Shown piece by piece: positions 7,957 to 17,880 of a stretch of 51,175 bases of DNA; the first letter of the stretch is position 1; every line of letters starts with the position of its first letter. Source of the DNA: JADJLQ01 sp034439915 (GTDB lineage Bacteria > Bacteroidota > Bacteroidia > Chitinophagales > Saprospiraceae); assembly GCA_034439915.1 (NCBI GenBank), contig JAWXBI010000012.1, positions 1 to 51,175 of the forward strand, read 5' to 3'. Below the pieces are notes generated by a model. It saw only the letters and a list, made by a program, of their open reading frames with translations. It searched no databases and was not told the DNA's origin. The translations under genes and the position numbers were made by a program.

Positions 7957-10900
7957 ATGGCAATTCAAAAAATGAAGTATGCATTTATTCTGATTTATTT
8001 TATTCTATTGCTGTCCTCTTGTAATCAGCAGCAAGGACCAAAAAACCCAATGGCATTTGCTCCAAACAGCTTTGAAAGCAAAGGGTATGCTTTTCCTATG
8101 GACAGTGCCTCCGAACCGGTGGTGATTCCGATTGATGAAAGTAAACTGACTAAAATCAAAATTGGCAAACCCAAAGCAGTATCGACCAATACCAATATAC
8201 ATCCTGCCGGAATACCCAAAATCGTAGTAGCCGGAATACCAAAAGTATGCATACCAGGGCAAGACAGCTTTTCATTGCCCTTAACGGTATCTGCGGTGGA
8301 CAGGCCCTTGGTTGCTGGGATCCCTGAGGTGGTGATAGCAAAAGACCCGGCAGTAAAAGACCAAAATCCCGGCAATTTCAGTTCTTTTGGTAAACTACAA
8401 GGATTAAATAATGCGTATATTTTTTGCATGCTTGAAGATAAAAGTGGAAATCTTTGGTTTGGTACCGATGGTGGTGGTGTAGCCAGATATGATGGCAGAT
8501 CGTTTACACATTATACAGAGAAAGAAGGCTTATCCACTAATAGCGTAGTTAGTTTAGGAGAAGATAAAGGAGGTAATATCTGGATTGGGTCTTTTGGTAG
8601 TGGAGTAACCAGATTTGATGGCAAAGCATTCACGCATTTTACGGTAAAGGAGGGCCTGTCCAGTAATAATGTATTTAGTATTGTAAAGGATAAAAAGGGT
8701 AATCTTTGGTTTGGTACATACGGTGGAGGTGCCACCAAATATGATGGTGAAATATTTACTCATTTTACACAAAAAGAAGGACTATCAGGAAATATAGTTT
8801 ACAGTATCCTGGAAGATAAAGACGGTAACATCTGGTTTGGTACCTATGGTGGAGGCGCATCGAAATACGATGGCCAATCATTCAAGCATTATACGACTTC
8901 CCAGGGTTTATCAAGTAATAATTTATGGATAATAACACAAGACAATAGTGGAAATCTTTGGTTTGGCACGGATGGTGGTGGCGCATCCCGGTACGATGGT
9001 AAGTTTTTTACCCATTTTACCGAAAAAGAAGGATTAGCCAATAATAATGTATTTAATATAACCGAGGATAAAAGCGGTAACCTGTGGTTTTCTACCTATG
9101 GCGAAGGCATATCAATGTATGATGGAAACGCCATAACTAAGAAAAATAGAGATCTGTCTAAGCGTGACTCAGGAATGATCAACAGCCGGGGAGACTTTTC
9201 GAATTTTACCATTAAGGAGGGATTAGCCAATAATATTGTTTACAGTATACTGAAGGATAAAACAGAAAACCTGTGGTTTGCTACATTCGGAAGTGGAGTA
9301 TCCAAATATGATGGCAAATTATTTACTCATATTACGGAGAATGAAGGATTGTCTAACTCTATTGTTTATAGCATACTTGAAGATAGCAAAGGAAATATGT
9401 GGTTTGGGACAGGGGGCGGAGGAATATCCGTGTACAAAGACCAATCCATCTTCCAGCATTTTACGGCAAAAGAAGGTCTGCCAATAGAAAACATCAATTC
9501 AATTATTGAGGACAAACTCGGAAATATTTGGTTTGGAACCGATGGCAAAGGGGTAATGAAATATGACCCGCAAGCTGAAGCGGATGGTATTAATGCATGG
9601 ACTCAATTTATCGATAAAGATGGTTTATCCAATAATATAGTCCGGAGTATCCTGGAAGACTCAAAAGGAAATATTTGGATGGGTACATTTGGGGGAGGCG
9701 TAACAAAATACAATGCGTCAGATAACACGGGTAAATATTTTACGCATTTTACGACAAATCAGGGATTATCCAATAACTATGTTTGGAGTATATGTGAAGA
9801 TCGCGCAGGAAATATATGGTTTGGAACTTTTGGTGGTGGCGTTTCTAAGTTTGATGGCGAATCGTTCACTCATTTTACAGTAAAAGAAGGATTGTTGGAT
9901 AATATGGTCAGGAGTATTCTGGAAGACAAAAAAGGAAACATCTGGTTTGCCACGGGAGGCGGGGTATCCCGGTATGATGGTAATAAATTTATTCACTTTA
10001 CTGAAAAACAAGGATTAGCTGATCTGGTGGTTTATAGTATCCTGGAAGATAAAAAAGGAAATTTATGGTTCGGTACGCGCATGGGTCTGAGCAAATTGAC
10101 ACCTGATAAATTAGCTAGCTATCTCGGATTGGTCGACGTGACAACCGACAAAGCCCTGATGAATGAATTTGACCCGTCTGGCCTGGTGCCAGCACACAAC
10201 CGATTGTTTAAAAATTATTCTTATGAAGATGGTTTCCTGGGTATTGGTTGTTTTGCAAATTCTATTTGCGAGGATAAAAATGGAACCATCTGGATTGGAG
10301 CAAACGACAGACTGACTGCATATCATCCGGAAGGAGACGGGACAGATACCATAGCGCCAAACATCCAACTGACTGGTTTGGCATTGTTCAATGAAAATTT
10401 GAACTGGCTCGATTTGAAAAAGAACACGGACACCGGTTTTGTGTTGGGAAACGGGGTGCGGGTAAACGATTTTAAGTTTGATGGGGTGTCCAGTTGGTAT
10501 GCTTTACCAGAGCATTTAAGTTTAGCTTATAATACTAATTTCCTTACATTTAATTTTATAGGTATCACGCAAAAAAGTCCGAAAAAAGTTAAATACCGGT
10601 ACAAGTTAGAAGGTATGGACGACCATTGGAGTGCCATTACCTCCCGGACTGAAGCACCTTATGGCAATTTACCTCCGGGGCCCTATACCTTTAAAGTAAA
10701 GGCCATGAACGGAGAAGGCTATTGGAGCAATGAATACAATTATGCATTTGACATTAGATCCCCTTGGTGGTATACCTGGTGGGCATACAGTATTTATTTA
10801 CTTTTAATGACCGGCGGTATTTTTGGTTTTATCTATTTCCGTTCTGCTGCTTTAAGAAGGGAAAACAAAATCTTGGAGGAAAAAGTTGAGTTGCGTACAA

Positions 10901-11739
10901 GCCAACTCCAAACTTCTATTGAAAATCTAAAAGCAACCCAAAACAAACTCATCCAATCCGAAAAAATGGCTTCTCTCGGGGAGCTCACTGCAGGCATCGC
11001 GCACGAGATTCAAAACCCGCTCAATTTTGTCAATAACTTTTCGGATGTAAATACGGAACTTATTCAAGAATTACTAATAGATAATAATTCAATCCTCTCC
11101 CCTCATCCCTCAATCCTTGCTTCTTTAAATGATATCAGTCAAAATTTGCAAAAAATAAATCACCACGGTAAACGCGCTGATGCTATAGTCAAAGGTATGA
11201 TGCAGCATAGTCTGGCAGGAACCGGTAAAAGGGGATATACCGATTTAAATACCCTGTCAGATGAATATCTGCGCCTGGCCTATCACGCCTTTCAGGCTGG
11301 ATTACCTGCAAAAGATAAAGTTTTTAATGCGACTTTAAAGACTGACTTTGATGAATCGATAGGGTTGATCGAAGTGGTGGCTCAGGATATCGCGAGGGCT
11401 TTAATCAATCTGGTTACCAATGCTTTCTACGCGGTCCATGAGGAGGATAAAAGGAAAAAGTTGGCAGGAGATCCTTACTCTCCTATGGTTTCTGTGACTA
11501 CAAAAAGATCAGGTAATACCGTTGAAATACGGGTAGAAGACAATGGCCCGGGCATACCTCAACAATTATTGGATAAAATTTTTCAGCCTTTTTTTACGAC
11601 TAAACCGACGGGGCAGGGTACGGGATTAGGTTTGAGTTTGGCATATGATTTAATTACCAAAGGGCACGGTGGTGAATTGAAAGTGGAGACGAAGGAGGGC
11701 GAAGGAAGTGAGTTTATTATTGTATTGCCTCTTGTCTGA
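7957..11739 (+). CDS. Two-component propeller lipoprotein histidine kinase (no response-regulator output)
   Basis: This 1260-residue sensor kinase has a lipobox-like signal (ILLLSSC; likely start at the ATG at 7972, MKYAFIL). It then has a region rich in AGIPK motifs, and about 14 Reg_prop blades with the core GNLWFGTxGGGxxxYDG (residues about 145-790), enough for two seven-bladed propellers. A Y_Y_Y domain follows (about 850-935), then one membrane helix (about 940-965), a coiled coil, HisKA (His1016 in GIAHEIQNPLNF) and an ATPase domain with DNGPGIP and GTGLGLSL. It ends there: unlike hybrid HTCS regulators it has no receiver or AraC domain. The sensor would sit in the periplasm. It lies convergent to the SusC/SusD operon, so regulation of that operon is possible but unproven. 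Partner regulator unknown. Confidence 0.93.
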   Translation: MAIQKMKYAFILIYFILLLSSCNQQQGPKNPMAFAPNSFESKGYAFPMDSASEPVVIPIDESKLTKIKIGKPKAVSTNTNIHPAGIPKIVVAGIPKVCIPGQDSFSLPLTVSAVDRPLVAGIPEVVIAKDPAVKDQNPGNFSSFGKLQGLNNAYIFCMLEDKSGNLWFGTDGGGVARYDGRSFTHYTEKEGLSTNSVVSLGEDKGGNIWIGSFGSGVTRFDGKAFTHFTVKEGLSSNNVFSIVKDKKGNLWFGTYGGGATKYDGEIFTHFTQKEGLSGNIVYSILEDKDGNIWFGTYGGGASKYDGQSFKHYTTSQGLSSNNLWIITQDNSGNLWFGTDGGGASRYDGKFFTHFTEKEGLANNNVFNITEDKSGNLWFSTYGEGISMYDGNAITKKNRDLSKRDSGMINSRGDFSNFTIKEGLANNIVYSILKDKTENLWFATFGSGVSKYDGKLFTHITENEGLSNSIVYSILEDSKGNMWFGTGGGGISVYKDQSIFQHFTAKEGLPIENINSIIEDKLGNIWFGTDGKGVMKYDPQAEADGINAWTQFIDKDGLSNNIVRSILEDSKGNIWMGTFGGGVTKYNASDNTGKYFTHFTTNQGLSNNYVWSICEDRAGNIWFGTFGGGVSKFDGESFTHFTVKEGLLDNMVRSILEDKKGNIWFATGGGVSRYDGNKFIHFTEKQGLADLVVYSILEDKKGNLWFGTRMGLSKLTPDKLASYLGLVDVTTDKALMNEFDPSGLVPAHNRLFKNYSYEDGFLGIGCFANSICEDKNGTIWIGANDRLTAYHPEGDGTDTIAPNIQLTGLALFNENLNWLDLKKNTDTGFVLGNGVRVNDFKFDGVSSWYALPEHLSLAYNTNFLTFNFIGITQKSPKKVKYRYKLEGMDDHWSAITSRTEAPYGNLPPGPYTFKVKAMNGEGYWSNEYNYAFDIRSPWWYTWWAYSIYLLLMTGGIFGFIYFRSAALRRENKILEEKVELRTSQLQTSIENLKATQNKLIQSEKMASLGELTAGIAHEIQNPLNFVNNFSDVNTELIQELLIDNNSILSPHPSILASLNDISQNLQKINHHGKRADAIVKGMMQHSLAGTGKRGYTDLNTLSDEYLRLAYHAFQAGLPAKDKVFNATLKTDFDESIGLIEVVAQDIARALINLVTNAFYAVHEEDKRKKLAGDPYSPMVSVTTKRSGNTVEIRVEDNGPGIPQQLLDKIFQPFFTTKPTGQGTGLGLSLAYDLITKGHGGELKVETKEGEGSEFIIVLPLV

Positions 11740-11759
11740 ATCAAGCCTTCCAATCTTAG

Positions 11760-11915
11760 CATTTGTGCAGAATTCATTGGGTATATAAAATTTTTGATAT
11801 TCATATTACTCGTTTGCTGACTCTGGAAGAACTAAACCAGGCCATAAAATACCAGTGGATTACAGGGCTCCAGGATTATAAATTGCAACCGAAACTAATC
11901 CATCCGGAACCTTAA
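11760..11915 (+). other. Open stretch, possible tail of a lost gene
   Basis: Between a TAG at 11757 and a TAA at 11913 there is a 51-codon open stretch without ATG. Its translation has gene-like composition (HITRLLTLEELNQAIKYQW, later LQDYKLQPKLIHPEP) and could be the end of a lost protein, possibly mobile-element derived. I do not recognise the family. It lies immediately after the propeller kinase. Confidence 0.22.
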
Positions 11916-11955
11916 TAATATCGGAAATCTCCCGTATCCTAATGACGTCTGGTAA

Positions 11956-11993
11956 ATAGAAAAGGCGCAGGAAATTACCTGCGCCTTTTCTAT
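11956..11993. terminator. Bidirectional rho-independent terminator
   Basis: A perfect inverted repeat with a 16-base stem (core AAAAGGCGCAGG) and a six-base AAATTA loop. The A-tract and T-tract flanking the GC core allow it to act on both strands. It sits between the convergent propeller kinase and SusD genes. Confidence 0.88.
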
Positions 11994-12018
11994 AAGGTAG
12001 AATTAATCTTTTACGCTT

Positions 12019-13761
12019 TCAATATCCGGGATTTTGAGTCAACGTAGCAGTACCATCCGATTTTTTAGTCGCATCGATTTGACGCTGTGGTACCGGAAAC
12101 AAAATATTATGATCTTTAAATGAAGCGCCATTCAGGTTTGAGCGTTTAGTCCTTTCATAAGCCAAATAGGTATTGAGGACTTCTTTAGCAATGCCCCAGC
12201 GTACCAAATCGAAAAAACGATGACCCTCCATACCCAATTCGAGCCTTCGTTCAAATCGCACCGCTTTCAGAGAAAAAGCTTTGTCAGTCCAGGTCGTGGT
12301 ATATTCTTTGATTATATAATTGGCGGCCGCTGATCCATCTGGGTTTTTCACGAATCCGGCAGGATTAGCCGCACGTCTTCTAATCTGATTGACATACTCT
12401 CTGGCTTTTTCAAAGTTGCCTAATTCTGCTTCGGCTTCAGCGGCCAGTAAAATAACATCCGAAAAACGAATGATCCTGGTATTATTGGCTGATAGTTGAC
12501 GGCTTGTGCCTTCTGTCAATACGCCTTCGTTTGCTTTATAATACACATTTTTCTTTGGTGAAAACGGCCCTGCATAAGCCTGATCTCTAATCCAGGATTT
12601 CCCGGGATGAGGTCCCCAATCTAAATACGGAATACCCCGCCGGCCCACCGTCCAATCTAATCTGGGATCAAGTGGCCCAGTATGGGGTGAATAGGCTGCC
12701 GAACTTTCTATGCCCTGATCATTCTTTACCTCCTGAGCATTGTGACTGTCTAAATAAGGTAGCCCATCAGCGTTGGTCTGAAAGGCATTTACAAAATCCT
12801 GTGATGGCTGGTGATAGCCGCAGCAACCGCCAGGCTGGGTGGGCAAACCTCCATGTGGTAAATTGAGATTTTCACCTAATCCGCCATTAAATCCTCTTCC
12901 ATTGTCATTGACAGAATATTGGGCATCCAATACACTTTCAGAATCCGTACTGCTACCTTGTGTTGCGATTTTGAAATTATCATGGTACTGCGCCAGGAGA
13001 GCATATTTTACTCCACGGGTCGTTTTACCTGAAGCAATAATTACATCTAAAAGCGCTTTTGCCTGCGCGTATTTTTTCTGATGGACGTATATCTTCGCCA
13101 GCATGACACCGGCACTCCATTTATTTACACGGCCCAATTCGGGAAAAGTTTCCGGCAGGTTATCGTATCCATATTTAAGATCGGTTTCCATTTCACTCCA
13201 TAGCACCCGATCGTTGGGAATTAAAAAATTTGTCGTGGTTTCATCCACATAAGGCAACCGTCCAAATATGACCGTTGCATGGAAATAATACAGCCCCCGC
13301 AGTGTGCGCGCTTGTCCAATCAGATTCTTTATTTCTAATTCCGTGAGCCCTTTAACTTCAGGTGTTATCCTAATGACATCATTGCATCGGGCAACCCCGT
13401 CATAACAAAAACGCCACCGGTCATCGAGTTTGGTATTGTCGGCAGCAATTTCGTAACGCTCTATATTGCTGCGGCTACCTCCAACATCTGCTCCTTTTTG
13501 GGCGTCATCAGAAGTTAAACTTCCAAACACCCAATTAGAAAATGTATTCACGTCAGCTCCTGCGCTGGAGCCATTGCCATACATGGATCCGTTAAGTCCG
13601 GCATAGGCTCCCACCAAAATGCCATTGATGCCCGATTTGGTTTTGAGGGCTTCTTCACTGAAGACTCCCACGGGTTTGCGGTCGAGAAAATCATCCTGCA
13701 CACAGGCTACCGGAATCAGGCTGATCACTAAAAGACTGATATATATTTTAAAATTTTTCAT
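12019..13761 (-). CDS. SusD/RagB family nutrient-binding outer-membrane lipoprotein
   Basis: This 580-residue protein is the surface-exposed substrate-binding lid of a SusC/SusD uptake complex. It has a lipoprotein signal with Cys20 as the lipidated residue (IPVAC). After this comes the typical DFLDRKPVGVFSEEALKT start, TPR-like helices around residues 60-220 (GQARTLRGLYYFHATVIFG), and the C-terminal RFERRLELGMEGHRFFDLVRWG signature with a final ILFPVPQRQID segment. Length is normal for the family. It follows its SusC partner by 48 bases in the same operon and ends before a strong terminator. No glycosidase, peptidase or sigma/anti-sigma pair is in this operon, so the imported nutrient cannot be predicted. 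A glycine-, asparagine- and cysteine-containing loop near residue 310 (PGGCCGYHQPS) is unusual and may lie at the binding site. Confidence 0.95.
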   Translation of the reverse strand: MKNFKIYISLLVISLIPVACVQDDFLDRKPVGVFSEEALKTKSGINGILVGAYAGLNGSMYGNGSSAGADVNTFSNWVFGSLTSDDAQKGADVGGSRSNIERYEIAADNTKLDDRWRFCYDGVARCNDVIRITPEVKGLTELEIKNLIGQARTLRGLYYFHATVIFGRLPYVDETTTNFLIPNDRVLWSEMETDLKYGYDNLPETFPELGRVNKWSAGVMLAKIYVHQKKYAQAKALLDVIIASGKTTRGVKYALLAQYHDNFKIATQGSSTDSESVLDAQYSVNDNGRGFNGGLGENLNLPHGGLPTQPGGCCGYHQPSQDFVNAFQTNADGLPYLDSHNAQEVKNDQGIESSAAYSPHTGPLDPRLDWTVGRRGIPYLDWGPHPGKSWIRDQAYAGPFSPKKNVYYKANEGVLTEGTSRQLSANNTRIIRFSDVILLAAEAEAELGNFEKAREYVNQIRRRAANPAGFVKNPDGSAAANYIIKEYTTTWTDKAFSLKAVRFERRLELGMEGHRFFDLVRWGIAKEVLNTYLAYERTKRSNLNGASFKDHNILFPVPQRQIDATKKSDGTATLTQNPGY

Positions 13762-13809
13762 GTCAGTTATTATTTATTTTTTTAACTAATATTCTTTAAG
13801 CCGGATGAA

Positions 13810-16800
13810 TTAAAAAGTTACACTCAAACCGCCTAAGATCTGAAAGGGATTCGGTACACGACCATGATCAACTCCCAAACCAATATCACCCCGGCCAACA
13901 TCCAATAAGTCAGGATCCGGACCGGAATAAGGTGTGATCGTAAAAAGATTCTGTGCCTGAATATAAAATCGAAGGTTACTGGCCCCAATGCGGTTACTCA
14001 ACCCATTGTGGACCGTATAACCCAGTTGCACCGTCTTTGCTCTGAAATACGAACCCGACTCTACAAAATAGCTGTGTGGAACGGAATTGCTGATATTATC
14101 ATTAGCATCTAACTTAGGCAAACTGGCATTTTTATTTTCCGGAGTCCAACTGTCATATAACATTTTTTTACTGCGGTTGCCCGTAAAGCCATTAAAATCT
14201 GTCCACCATTTGGTGTTATTATAAATCTGATTACCATAATTCCAGAAGGCAAATAGGTTCAAATCAAAATTTTTATAAGCTATATCAAAATTGAACCCTG
14301 TTTGAAATTTTGGATGGGGACTCCCCAAAAACTCGCGATCTGTCGCGGTGACACTTCCATTCCCATTAGCATCTTTCAAACGCCAACGACCGACAGCCTG
14401 TTGTGGGGTGTTCTTATTTATACCGGGTTGAGCAGGTGCGGCAGCCACTTCTTCCACCGTATTAAAAAATCCATCCGTGACATAACCGTAAAACATACCT
14501 ATCGCATTTCCAGTCAGGGTTCGTGAAACGGGTGAATTGCGGGTCGAATTGGTAAAAAAGTCAACCCCCTGGCTCAACACTTCATTTTTATACGCAGTAA
14601 AATTGGCTGAGGCGGAATACAAAATTTTTGAAGACGCTTTACTCCGATAGGTTAATACCATATCAATCCCTTTATTTTGAGTATTTCCAATATTGACAAA
14701 CGGGGCTGTAAAATCGCCCTCAGCACCAGGCCGGGGTATCTGTACCAATAAATCAGATGTTTTCTTACTGTAAATATCAAAATTCATTTCAAATTGATTA
14801 TTGTACATAGCCAGGTCAAATCCCAGATTGATGGTAGAAGTTTCCTCCCATTTGGAATTTAGATTGCCTTTGCGGTCCAGATCATAACCGGCAATCGTGG
14901 ATGTATTGGCACCTCCCAGATCATAAAACGAACGACCGGGATCAGACCGATAAAAGCTGTATTGATTGTTGCCATCGATCTGATCGTTTCCGACTATTCC
15001 ATATCCCGCCCTCAGTTTCAGGTTATTGATGATACGAAACCCTCGCATGAATTCTTCCTGGGAAATCCGCCAACCTGCGCTGATCGAGGGAAAATTCCCG
15101 TAACGGACTGCCGGAGCAAATTTACTGGACCCATCCCGCCGGATAGTCGCATTCAGCAAATATTTACCCTTGAATGAATAATCTATTCGTCCAAATACCG
15201 AAAATAACGCCTCCTCCGTGAGGCTTGAAAAATTGTTTTGTCCCACGGGATTACCCCTGTCCAATACCCAAAAGGACTGATCTGTAAAAGGATAATAGCC
15301 GGATCGATCGCCACCGATTTGTTCTCGTTTATATTCCAGAATTTCAGTTCCAGCCAATAGATTAAAATCATGGTTTCCAAAATTTTTGGTGTAATTTAAA
15401 GTATTGGTAAATGTAGAGCGTTGTTGAAAGCCACTTTGAATGTTATACGTGGTCTGGAAATTGCCTTCTGAATGTTCAGGATTGGGGGCGCGAAAGGACT
15501 TGTTGAAATTGTTATTGTAATCCATACCAAAATTTGATCGGAACAATAACCCTCGAAATAAGTCCACTTCCGCATAAAGACTACCTAATAACCGTACATC
15601 TTTATCCTTGTTGTCTTTAGCCCGGAACAACGTGGCCACCGGATTGGAGCCGTTTCCTGTCCCCGGAGCCTTGGACCCTGCAAAATTGCCCATGATATCA
15701 TATACTGGCACAATAGCCTGCATTCGATACGCATTAGACCAGGGCGCGCCTTCAGCATTGTCATCGGATCCTTTCCGGTTTCGCAAGGACCCGAACAAGG
15801 TTTGTCCGAAACGGATTCGTTTACCTAATTTATATTCGGAATTGGCACGAACACTATACCTATCGTAAAAGGTATATTTCTGCAGACCTGCTTCATTGTA
15901 ATAACCCAGGCTAATGCTATAAACTCCTCTGTCAGTGCCTCCGGAGGCAGTAAGATTATGACTTTGAGTCGGAGCAACCTGAGTAAGCTCCTTAAACCAA
16001 TCTGTACCGGCTTTATTTGCTTTTACGATCTGATAAAAACCAGTCTGGTCATAGTTGTATTTAGCCGGATCCACAGCGGGATTCCCTTCGAAAAGTCCCC
16101 CCGAAGATCCTGCTAAAATATAATCCGGGATTACCGGTGTAGCTCCTTTACCATACTGTGGCTGGTTTGGAGTGATACCCGCACCTCTTTGTTGTTTAAA
16201 CAATAATTCTCCTAATTCAGCTGTATTGACCATATCTGGGTACCGCACAACTTTTGAAACTCCGTAATATCCATCGTACGTAATCCGGTTTTTGTTGGCT
16301 ACTCCTTTTTTAGTAGTGATGATAATTACACCTCCCGCTCCACGGGCTCCATATATAGCTGCAGACGAAGCATCTTTAAGGATATTGATGCTTTCAATAT
16401 CGTTTGGATTCACCGTATTTGTACCACTGGTCTGAACGCCATCAATAATCACTAAGGGTTCATTGCTTCCAAAAGAACTAATGCCTCGGATTCGGACATA
16501 ACCATTACCACCTGGTTGATTTGAACCGGATGACACCACTCCGGCTACCCTACCCTGAAGCATATTGCTGAGATCGGCCGCCGGACGTGTGAGCATTTGT
16601 TTTACATCTACAGTAGCTACAGATCCGGTTAAATCTGCTTTTTTCTGTGTTCCGTAACCCACTACGATAATTTCCTGCAGTTCATTTGAAAGCGCAAGTG
16701 TGATCACAATGTTTGTTACATTTCCGACCGAGACCTCCTGAGCCTGATAGCCCACATAGGATACCAGGAGCACGACATTGCCGTCCGGTACCTCTAACGT

Positions 16801-17112
16801 AAACTGACCATTTACATCTGTAATCGTTCCTATCGTTGTTCCTTTTATTTGAACAGTTGCCCCAGCGAGTGCAAGCCCATCTTCATCCAGCACCTGCCCA
16901 TTTACCTGAACAGCAGCAAATGCGTCATAAGATTTCAACTTCATGGTGGTGGTAGTGGAAGGCTTAGGAATTGATTTGGGGTTGAGTTCTGTCCGGGAAT
17001 TACCATCGGAAGCGTACAACGTACCGATAAACCAAATAGCAAGAAATACCCGAGGCTTCTTGACGCTAAATGATTTTGGAAATAAGAAATCAACAGTTAA
17101 CAGTTTGTTCAT
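13810..17112 (-). CDS. SusC/RagA family TonB-linked outer-membrane transporter
   Basis: This 1100-residue TonB-dependent porin imports the ligand captured by the adjacent SusD. It has an N-terminal export region, a carboxypeptidase-regulatory-like domain (about residues 70-145, VNGQVLDEDGLALAGATV), and the SusC hallmark ELQEIIVVGYGTQKKADLTG. A plug domain follows (NMLQGRVAGVVSSGSNQPGG through INILKDASSAAIYGARGAGG), then a large 22-strand-type barrel ending LGGLSVTF, with a C-terminal aromatic as required for barrel assembly. The ATG at 17112 gives a long N-region before the hydrophobic core (VFLAIWFIGTLYAS); the exact signal cleavage is unclear. It is the first gene of a two-gene operon. No TAnnTTTG box was found in the 170 bases upstream, so the promoter is not identified. 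Confidence 0.95.
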   Translation of the reverse strand: MNKLLTVDFLFPKSFSVKKPRVFLAIWFIGTLYASDGNSRTELNPKSIPKPSTTTTMKLKSYDAFAAVQVNGQVLDEDGLALAGATVQIKGTTIGTITDVNGQFTLEVPDGNVVLLVSYVGYQAQEVSVGNVTNIVITLALSNELQEIIVVGYGTQKKADLTGSVATVDVKQMLTRPAADLSNMLQGRVAGVVSSGSNQPGGNGYVRIRGISSFGSNEPLVIIDGVQTSGTNTVNPNDIESINILKDASSAAIYGARGAGGVIIITTKKGVANKNRITYDGYYGVSKVVRYPDMVNTAELGELLFKQQRGAGITPNQPQYGKGATPVIPDYILAGSSGGLFEGNPAVDPAKYNYDQTGFYQIVKANKAGTDWFKELTQVAPTQSHNLTASGGTDRGVYSISLGYYNEAGLQKYTFYDRYSVRANSEYKLGKRIRFGQTLFGSLRNRKGSDDNAEGAPWSNAYRMQAIVPVYDIMGNFAGSKAPGTGNGSNPVATLFRAKDNKDKDVRLLGSLYAEVDLFRGLLFRSNFGMDYNNNFNKSFRAPNPEHSEGNFQTTYNIQSGFQQRSTFTNTLNYTKNFGNHDFNLLAGTEILEYKREQIGGDRSGYYPFTDQSFWVLDRGNPVGQNNFSSLTEEALFSVFGRIDYSFKGKYLLNATIRRDGSSKFAPAVRYGNFPSISAGWRISQEEFMRGFRIINNLKLRAGYGIVGNDQIDGNNQYSFYRSDPGRSFYDLGGANTSTIAGYDLDRKGNLNSKWEETSTINLGFDLAMYNNQFEMNFDIYSKKTSDLLVQIPRPGAEGDFTAPFVNIGNTQNKGIDMVLTYRSKASSKILYSASANFTAYKNEVLSQGVDFFTNSTRNSPVSRTLTGNAIGMFYGYVTDGFFNTVEEVAAAPAQPGINKNTPQQAVGRWRLKDANGNGSVTATDREFLGSPHPKFQTGFNFDIAYKNFDLNLFAFWNYGNQIYNNTKWWTDFNGFTGNRSKKMLYDSWTPENKNASLPKLDANDNISNSVPHSYFVESGSYFRAKTVQLGYTVHNGLSNRIGASNLRFYIQAQNLFTITPYSGPDPDLLDVGRGDIGLGVDHGRVPNPFQILGGLSVTF

Positions 17113-17520
17113 ACAATGAAATATTTAAAAATAAAAAAATCACAGTTCCAGTTATACAATACAATGGATAATTAAGGGTAGTCCAATGTATCAAATCATC
17201 CGTCGTGCAGTATAACATAATCTTTCCCGGTCAGAGAAATAGATTATACGGTTATTGAAAGTAGGCAAATTCATTTGATTGTATGCATATTATTATTTTT
17301 TTTTTGAAGTGTATTTGCCGATCTCTTTTTTTTTGGAGTTCTTTATCCGATGTGATTCCCGTATTTTTTCAGGAGGGGATCAGGGCTTTTCAGAAATTAA
17401 GTACGGCGGAAAAAAATGAATAGGATTGTACAAGACCTGGAAGCCCGCCTGTCGGTTGGATAGGGTTTTAATCGTGGTAAATTTGAAATAAACCTTCCGG
17501 GCCTCGTTAACAAAATCTAC
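17113..17520. other. Leader region upstream of susC, no gene
   Basis: This 408-base stretch upstream of susC is AT-rich, with long T-runs on the plus strand near 17290-17330. It must contain the susC promoter and leader on the minus strand, but I found no TAnnTTTG match and no clear dyad. The stretch from 17400 onward becomes GC-richer and runs into the kinase remnant. Confidence 0.5.
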
Positions 17521-17874
17521 ACTCCCACCGTCACCCTCACAACAATCCGCGTAAAAGACGGTGGCTCTGGCGTCCCTAAAAATATTCTGGATAAGATTTT
17601 TTCCCGAAAGGATGCCTGATGCACAGCCCCCGTCCGACCGCCTGCCCGACTGACTGCCCGTCCGATCCGGCAAGGGCGGGCGGACTTTTTTACCACAAAG
17701 CCGAAGGACCAGGTCTGCCCGACTGAGTCTTGCCTGAATCGGATCTGGTGGGGTAGGGGTCCTGGATTATCTTTGGCCTATGATATTACAAAATCACACC
17801 AGGTGGAATTGTACGTATATTCTAAAGAAGGAGAGTATTCAGAGTTTATTCTACTTTTACCTTTAACCATTTAA
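17521..17874 (+). pseudogene. Decayed histidine kinase C-terminus interrupted by GC-rich palindromic repeats
   Basis: Pieces of a kinase ATPase domain are readable in order on the plus strand. First comes TPTVTLTT joined to IRVKDGGSGVPKNILDKIF, the equivalent of DNGNGIP...KIF. Then FFTTKP begins at 17686. Finally GPGLSLAYDITKSH continues to EFILLLPLTI and a TAA at 17872-17874. Between these pieces are GC-rich blocks (about 17603-17685 and 17707-17757) rich in GCCTGCCCG, CGGGCGG and TCGGAT words, like the inserts inside the neighbouring intact kinases. The N-box and the dimerisation helices are not found. This is the remains of a kinase gene immediately upstream of, and in the same direction as, the three TPR kinases. 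Confidence 0.75.
17603..17757. repeat. GC-rich palindromic repeat blocks splitting the kinase remnant
   Basis: Two blocks, about 17603-17685 and 17707-17757, separate adjacent conserved kinase motifs (KIF from FFTTKP, and FFTTKP from GLSLAYD). They share words such as CTGCCCG, GGCGGGCGG, TCCGAT and ATCGGAT with the in-frame inserts at 19.7 and 23.95 kb. Boundaries are approximate because they are inferred from where kinase homology stops and restarts. Confidence 0.6.
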
Positions 17875-17880
17875 TGCCAT

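Noticed and set aside
8400..10090. Many near-identical repeats of about 130 bases, at first sight a tandem DNA array or CRISPR-like structure
   Set aside because: They are the coding sequence of propeller blades (GNLWFGT...YDG); there is no short palindromic repeat with unique spacers of constant size.
12019..17112. A full polysaccharide utilisation locus
   Set aside because: Only SusC and SusD are present in the operon; no enzyme, sigma/anti-sigma pair or HTCS regulator is linked, so calling a PUL would overstate the evidence.
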